From positions 5,684 through 69,683 of the forward strand of contig JAEYXS010000026.1 of assembly GCA_023431185.1 (NCBI GenBank): 64,000 nt of DNA, written 5' to 3'. The notes beneath the pieces are model-generated. The model worked only from the letters and a program-made list of their open reading frames with translations, ran no database searches and was not told where the DNA came from. A program made the position numbers and the translations under genes. Positions 60,821-64,000 of the stretch are shown in pieces. Position 1 is the stretch's first letter. Every line of letters begins with the position of its first letter. The stretch is from Verrucomicrobiota bacterium. Its GTDB lineage: Bacteria; Verrucomicrobiota; Verrucomicrobiia; Limisphaerales; JAEYXS01.

Positions 60821-63649
60821 ATGAGCCACTCCGCGGAATCACTTCGTTACAAGATCGAAAAATTGCTGGCCAAGGGTGGCATGGGCGAAGTGCTCGCCGC
60901 CGACGACTTGCACTTTGGCCGCTCCGTGGCCATGAAGGTGATCCGTGAGGACCGCGAGATCTCCCGAGAGACCCGGTTGCGTTTCGTGCAGGAAGCCCGA
61001 ATCCTCGCCCAGCTTGAGCATCCCGGTATCGTCCCCGTTTACGATCTCGACAAGGACCCGCAAGGACGCGTGTTCTACACCATGAAGTTCGTCCGTGGCA
61101 GCACGCTGTTGGAGGTGTTGCAACGGATCAAGGAAGGCGATGCCACCACGCTGGCCCAGTATCCGTTGAGCCAGTTGCTCACGATCTTTCAAAAGATCTG
61201 TGATGCCATGGCCTACGCGCATGCCAAGGGCGTGGTGCATCGCGATCTCAAACCGGAGAACATCATGCTGGGCAAGTTCGGCGAAGTGCTCGTGATGGAC
61301 TGGGGCCTCGCCAAGGTGATGGACGAGCGGCCGGATAAACCCGATGAGCACCCATCTGTCACCAAGGTGGAGGTGACCGAGGAGTTCGCCGCCGGCGAAA
61401 ATGTTTCCCTGACCTTGGATGGCGCGATCATGGGCACGCCGCAGTTCATGGCCCCGGAACAGGCGGAAGGCCGGCTCGCGGATATCGACGAACGCACGGA
61501 CATCTTCTCTCTCGGCGGTATCCTCTACAATCTACTCGCCCTCCGCTCCCCCGTTGGCGGCACGACCGTGCAGGAGGTGCTTACGAATGTCCGCACCGGC
61601 TATATCGCGCCGCCCATCATCTACAACACCCAGAAACGGCGCGATGTGAACGGCAAGCAAGGCAAGCAAGCCATCGAGCTGCGGCATTGCCCGGGCGGCC
61701 GCATCCCGGATTCGTTATCCGCCGTGGCCATGAAGGCCATGAGCGTGCTGCCGGAGAACCGTTATCAGAATGTTCAGGAGCTGCAGGCGGATATCATCGC
61801 CTACCAGAACGGTTTCGCCACGCAGGCCGAAGGGGCCAGCGTGTGGAAGCAGGTCACGCTCCTGCTGCGGCGGCACAAGGTCCTCACCGTCAGCGTGGCC
61901 ACGGTGATGCTGCTCGTGCTCGGCTTCATCGGCAAGGTCACCACCAGCGAACGCAATGCGGTGCGGGCGCTGGAACGGTTACGGAACTCCGCACCTGCCT
62001 TTGCTGCGCAGGCCGAGGCGCTCATCGAGAAACAGCAGTTCGCCGAGGCGCTGGAGAAGATCGCCATCGCCATCGAACTCGCGGACAACCAGGCGGGCCA
62101 TCATTATCTCAGAGGCAACATCCTCGAATCCCTTGGCCGCCTCGCCGACGCGAAGGAGAGTTACAGCCAAGCCCTGAAGCTGGAGCCCGGCCACGCATTT
62201 GCTAAAGCCAACCTCGATCTCTGCGAAGAAATCCTCCGCACGGAAGGGGAACGCGCGGAACTGAGCCACGCGAGCCGTAACAAGCTGAACGCCCTGATGC
62301 GCCAGCAGGGTCGCACTGCCGAGGCCGTCGCCACACTGCGTGACATGTCGAAGGACCGGAAGGCGCTCGATAACACCTGGCGGGCCGTGCTCGCCAAGGC
62401 GGGCTTCACCAAGTTTGATAGTGGTGCCTACTTGGGGCTGGAACCCGGGGGCCTGTTCGAGCTCCGCTTCGGCAACAAAACTCTCGCCGACATCTCCTGC
62501 CTGCGCGGCATGCCCATCCGCGTGCTCGCGATCGGAGGCAGTCCCGTCTTCGACCTCAGCCCGCTATCCGGCATGCCCTTGGAATCCTTGGAGATTTATG
62601 CGACCAAAGTCACCGACCTCACCGTGCTCAGCGGACTGCGCCTCACCAACCTCTCCGCCGGTCGCAATCATCAGCTTCACGATATCTCGGCCCTCCAAGG
62701 CATGCCCCTCCGGTCCTTGAACCTCAGCGAGAGCAGTGTTGCTGACCTTGCCCCCCTCAAGGGCATGCCTTTGGTGGACTTGCGGCTCAGCTCCACGAAA
62801 GTGACCGATCTCGCCCCATTGCGCGGCCTGACCACGCTCAAGGAGCTTCACCTTCAGAGCACGCGCGTCTCCGACCTTGGCCCGCTGCAAGGCCTGAGAT
62901 TGCAGAAGCTGTTCATGAAAGGCGTCACCGCCTCGAAACTCGACGCGCTGAAGGGCATGCCGCTCACCGATCTGGATTTTTCTTCCAGCGCCGTCAGCGA
63001 TCTTTCGCCCCTCACCGGGATGCCCCTGGACCGCCTCACTATGTCGGACACGCTGGTGGCCGATCTGCGCCCGCTCAAGGGGATGCCTTTGAAATCGCTC
63101 TTTGCCCACTCTACCAGCGGCTCCACCCGGTCGCTCGCCGACCTGTCTCCGCTACGTGGCATGAAGCTCAAGGACATCAACTTCGCCCTCACCCGCGTCG
63201 AGGATCTCTCGCCCTTGAGCGGTCAGCCCATCGAGATCGCGAGCTTGCGCAATGTGCCCGTCACCGACTTCAGCCCGCTCACCACCTGGCCGTTAAGATC
63301 CCTCAACCTGGGCGGTACCAGCTTCAACGATCTGCGCTCCCTCGCGGGCAAGCGCCTGGAGGTGCTGCAACTGGACAAGACGCCGGTCAGCGACCTCGCC
63401 CCCTTGCGCGGCATGCCCCTCACCCGCCTCTGGCTGCACGACACGAAAGTCACCGACTTCCGCATCCTCGCCGAGATCCCCACCCTCACCGAACTCACAA
63501 TCCCAGCCGGGGCCAAGGATATCGAATTCCTCCGCCGTCTGCCGAACATCCAGCGGCTGGATTACAAGACCGGCTTCGCCGGTGCCCCGCCCAACCCCGC
63601 CCCCGATTTCTGGAAAGCCTACCACGCGGCGAAGAACAACGGGAAGTGA
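60821..63649 (+). CDS. membrane Ser/Thr protein kinase with TPR and LRR-like sensor
   Basis: Protein of 942 residues from ATG 60821. Kinase domain about 8-330: glycine loop KGGMGEV, Lys39 in VAMKVI, HRDLKPEN (140-147), and DWG (160-162) in place of DFG, a variant frequent in PVC kinases. One membrane helix lies at about 354-372. Tetratricopeptide-like helices (about 400-450: EALEKIAIAIEL, DAKESYSQALKLEP) follow. Residues about 545-925 form some 16 short leucine-rich-like units of about 22 residues built on DLAPLKGMPL..L.LS.TKV. The external part probably binds a ligand or partner protein. Stands alone. Confidence 0.92.
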   Translation: MSHSAESLRYKIEKLLAKGGMGEVLAADDLHFGRSVAMKVIREDREISRETRLRFVQEARILAQLEHPGIVPVYDLDKDPQGRVFYTMKFVRGSTLLEVLQRIKEGDATTLAQYPLSQLLTIFQKICDAMAYAHAKGVVHRDLKPENIMLGKFGEVLVMDWGLAKVMDERPDKPDEHPSVTKVEVTEEFAAGENVSLTLDGAIMGTPQFMAPEQAEGRLADIDERTDIFSLGGILYNLLALRSPVGGTTVQEVLTNVRTGYIAPPIIYNTQKRRDVNGKQGKQAIELRHCPGGRIPDSLSAVAMKAMSVLPENRYQNVQELQADIIAYQNGFATQAEGASVWKQVTLLLRRHKVLTVSVATVMLLVLGFIGKVTTSERNAVRALERLRNSAPAFAAQAEALIEKQQFAEALEKIAIAIELADNQAGHHYLRGNILESLGRLADAKESYSQALKLEPGHAFAKANLDLCEEILRTEGERAELSHASRNKLNALMRQQGRTAEAVATLRDMSKDRKALDNTWRAVLAKAGFTKFDSGAYLGLEPGGLFELRFGNKTLADISCLRGMPIRVLAIGGSPVFDLSPLSGMPLESLEIYATKVTDLTVLSGLRLTNLSAGRNHQLHDISALQGMPLRSLNLSESSVADLAPLKGMPLVDLRLSSTKVTDLAPLRGLTTLKELHLQSTRVSDLGPLQGLRLQKLFMKGVTASKLDALKGMPLTDLDFSSSAVSDLSPLTGMPLDRLTMSDTLVADLRPLKGMPLKSLFAHSTSGSTRSLADLSPLRGMKLKDINFALTRVEDLSPLSGQPIEIASLRNVPVTDFSPLTTWPLRSLNLGGTSFNDLRSLAGKRLEVLQLDKTPVSDLAPLRGMPLTRLWLHDTKVTDFRILAEIPTLTELTIPAGAKDIEFLRRLPNIQRLDYKTGFAGAPPNPAPDFWKAYHAAKNNGK

Positions 63650-63688
63650 GAGACGAAGGGTGAAGGGAGGGTCAGCGCCAGGGAAAAT

Positions 63689-63724
63689 GTAGAAAACCTC
63701 GGCACTTGTACACAAGTGCCGAGG
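63689..63724 (+). repeat. GTAG-headed palindromic repeat, copy 3
   Basis: GTAG (63689-63692), AAAA, then a perfect 28-base palindrome (63697-63724): arms CCTCGGCACTTGT and ACAAGTGCCGAGG around AC. It is the only copy with fully matched arms and lies 40 bases past the kinase stop codon. Confidence 0.82.
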
Positions 63725-63875
63725 TGGGGGATGGGGTGGTGAAGGGGAGAGTTGAGGGTTGAGAGGGGGCGGGAGGCGACGGCTGGAGCGTAGTCAGGAC
63801 ATGGGTAACACAAGTGGTTCAAGACATAGGTAACACTTGTTGGTTTAGAGGTTACACTTCGTTTTCACTTTGCCC

Positions 63876-63911
63876 AGCTTCCAGCGGGCGGATATCCGCC
63901 CGCTGGAAGCT
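63876..63911. repeat. perfect 36-base palindrome
   Basis: AGCTTCCAGCGGGCGGAT (63876-63893) is followed directly by its exact reverse complement ATCCGCCCGCTGGAAGCT (63894-63911) with no spacer. Outside, CTTTG and CAAAG extend the symmetry. As RNA it would be a very stable hairpin. Confidence 0.8.
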
Positions 63912-64000
63912 CAAAGTCGATTCATCCAGCCAGCCCAACAGGAGCCGGCCAAACCACACTTCCCACAATCTCGCTGCCGTTGGCTTCAATCCCACCGACC

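Larger units (their letters stand above)
63650..64000. other. right edge, repeat-rich, possible mobile-element border
   Basis: No complete gene. It holds the third GTAG-headed repeat, GGTAACAC words at 63806-63813 and 63831-63838 with GGTTACAC at 63850-63857, and a 36-base palindrome. A minus-strand frame from the window edge to a TAA at 63852 stays open for 49 codons and could be the end of a gene outside the window; support is weak. Confidence 0.4.

Overview
The window looks like a chromosomal stretch from a free-living member of the Verrucomicrobia (PVC group, Pedosphaera/Limisphaerales-like). This is inferred from gene content, not from a marker gene. Pointers are many Tat- or signal-peptide-bearing secreted proteins, an iduronate-2-sulfatase-like sulfatase, a BNR sialidase-like protein, two ThuA proteins, a Gfo/Idh/MocA oxidoreductase with a Tat signal, a Ser/Thr kinase with a DWG motif, a DUF6600 lipoprotein, weak or absent Shine-Dalgarno sequences before most genes, and intergenic DNA full of hairpin repeats. 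No rRNA, tRNA, CRISPR array, prophage or complete insertion sequence was seen.

Layout. 0-10 kb: a tandem pair of membrane-anchored HEAT-like paralogues with a decayed third copy, a sialidase-like protein, a ThuA protein, a zinc-ribbon membrane protein and an operon of two secreted proteins. 10-22 kb: housekeeping genes (xseB-dxs, a rhomboid protease, purB, msrB, an MFS nucleoside-type transporter, pgl-zwf). 21.8-22.8 kb: a gene-free repeat cluster. 22.8-28.3 kb: sulfatase, AIM24-like protein, DUF5069 protein and leuA; leuA is preceded by what reads as a classical leucine attenuator with a Leu-rich leader peptide. 28.5-41.9 kb: one eight-gene operon (MoxR ATPase, DUF58, two vWA membrane proteins, a large coiled-coil membrane protein, a terpene-cyclase-fold protein and two secreted paralogues). 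42-48 kb: amidohydrolase, Asp/Asn beta-hydroxylase, second ThuA, a beta-propeller, and an acyltransferase carrying ankyrin repeats inside its membrane domain. 48-54 kb: a Fur/PerR-type regulator with katG, then an EF-hand/redoxin/haem/copper fusion protein. 54.5-60.4 kb: a minus-strand operon (MBL hydrolase, TIGR03790 protein, HAD phosphatase), a zinc-ribbon protein and an oxidoreductase. 60.8-63.6 kb: a membrane Ser/Thr kinase with a leucine-rich-repeat-like sensor domain. The right end carries repeats that may mark the edge of a mobile element.

How it fits together. zwf and pgl form the oxidative pentose-phosphate entry; xseB-dxs couples DNA repair with isoprenoid precursor synthesis; the Fur-type regulator plus katG is a peroxide-response module. 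The MoxR operon is the largest coherent system here and has no established function. The most striking non-coding content is the leu attenuator and at least seven families of short palindromic or multi-hairpin repeats, including a 161-bp MITE-like element beside the peroxide regulator promoter.

Limits: all calls come from reading the sequence, without database searches. Family names rest on recognised motifs; start sites are often uncertain because most genes lack a clear ribosome binding site.
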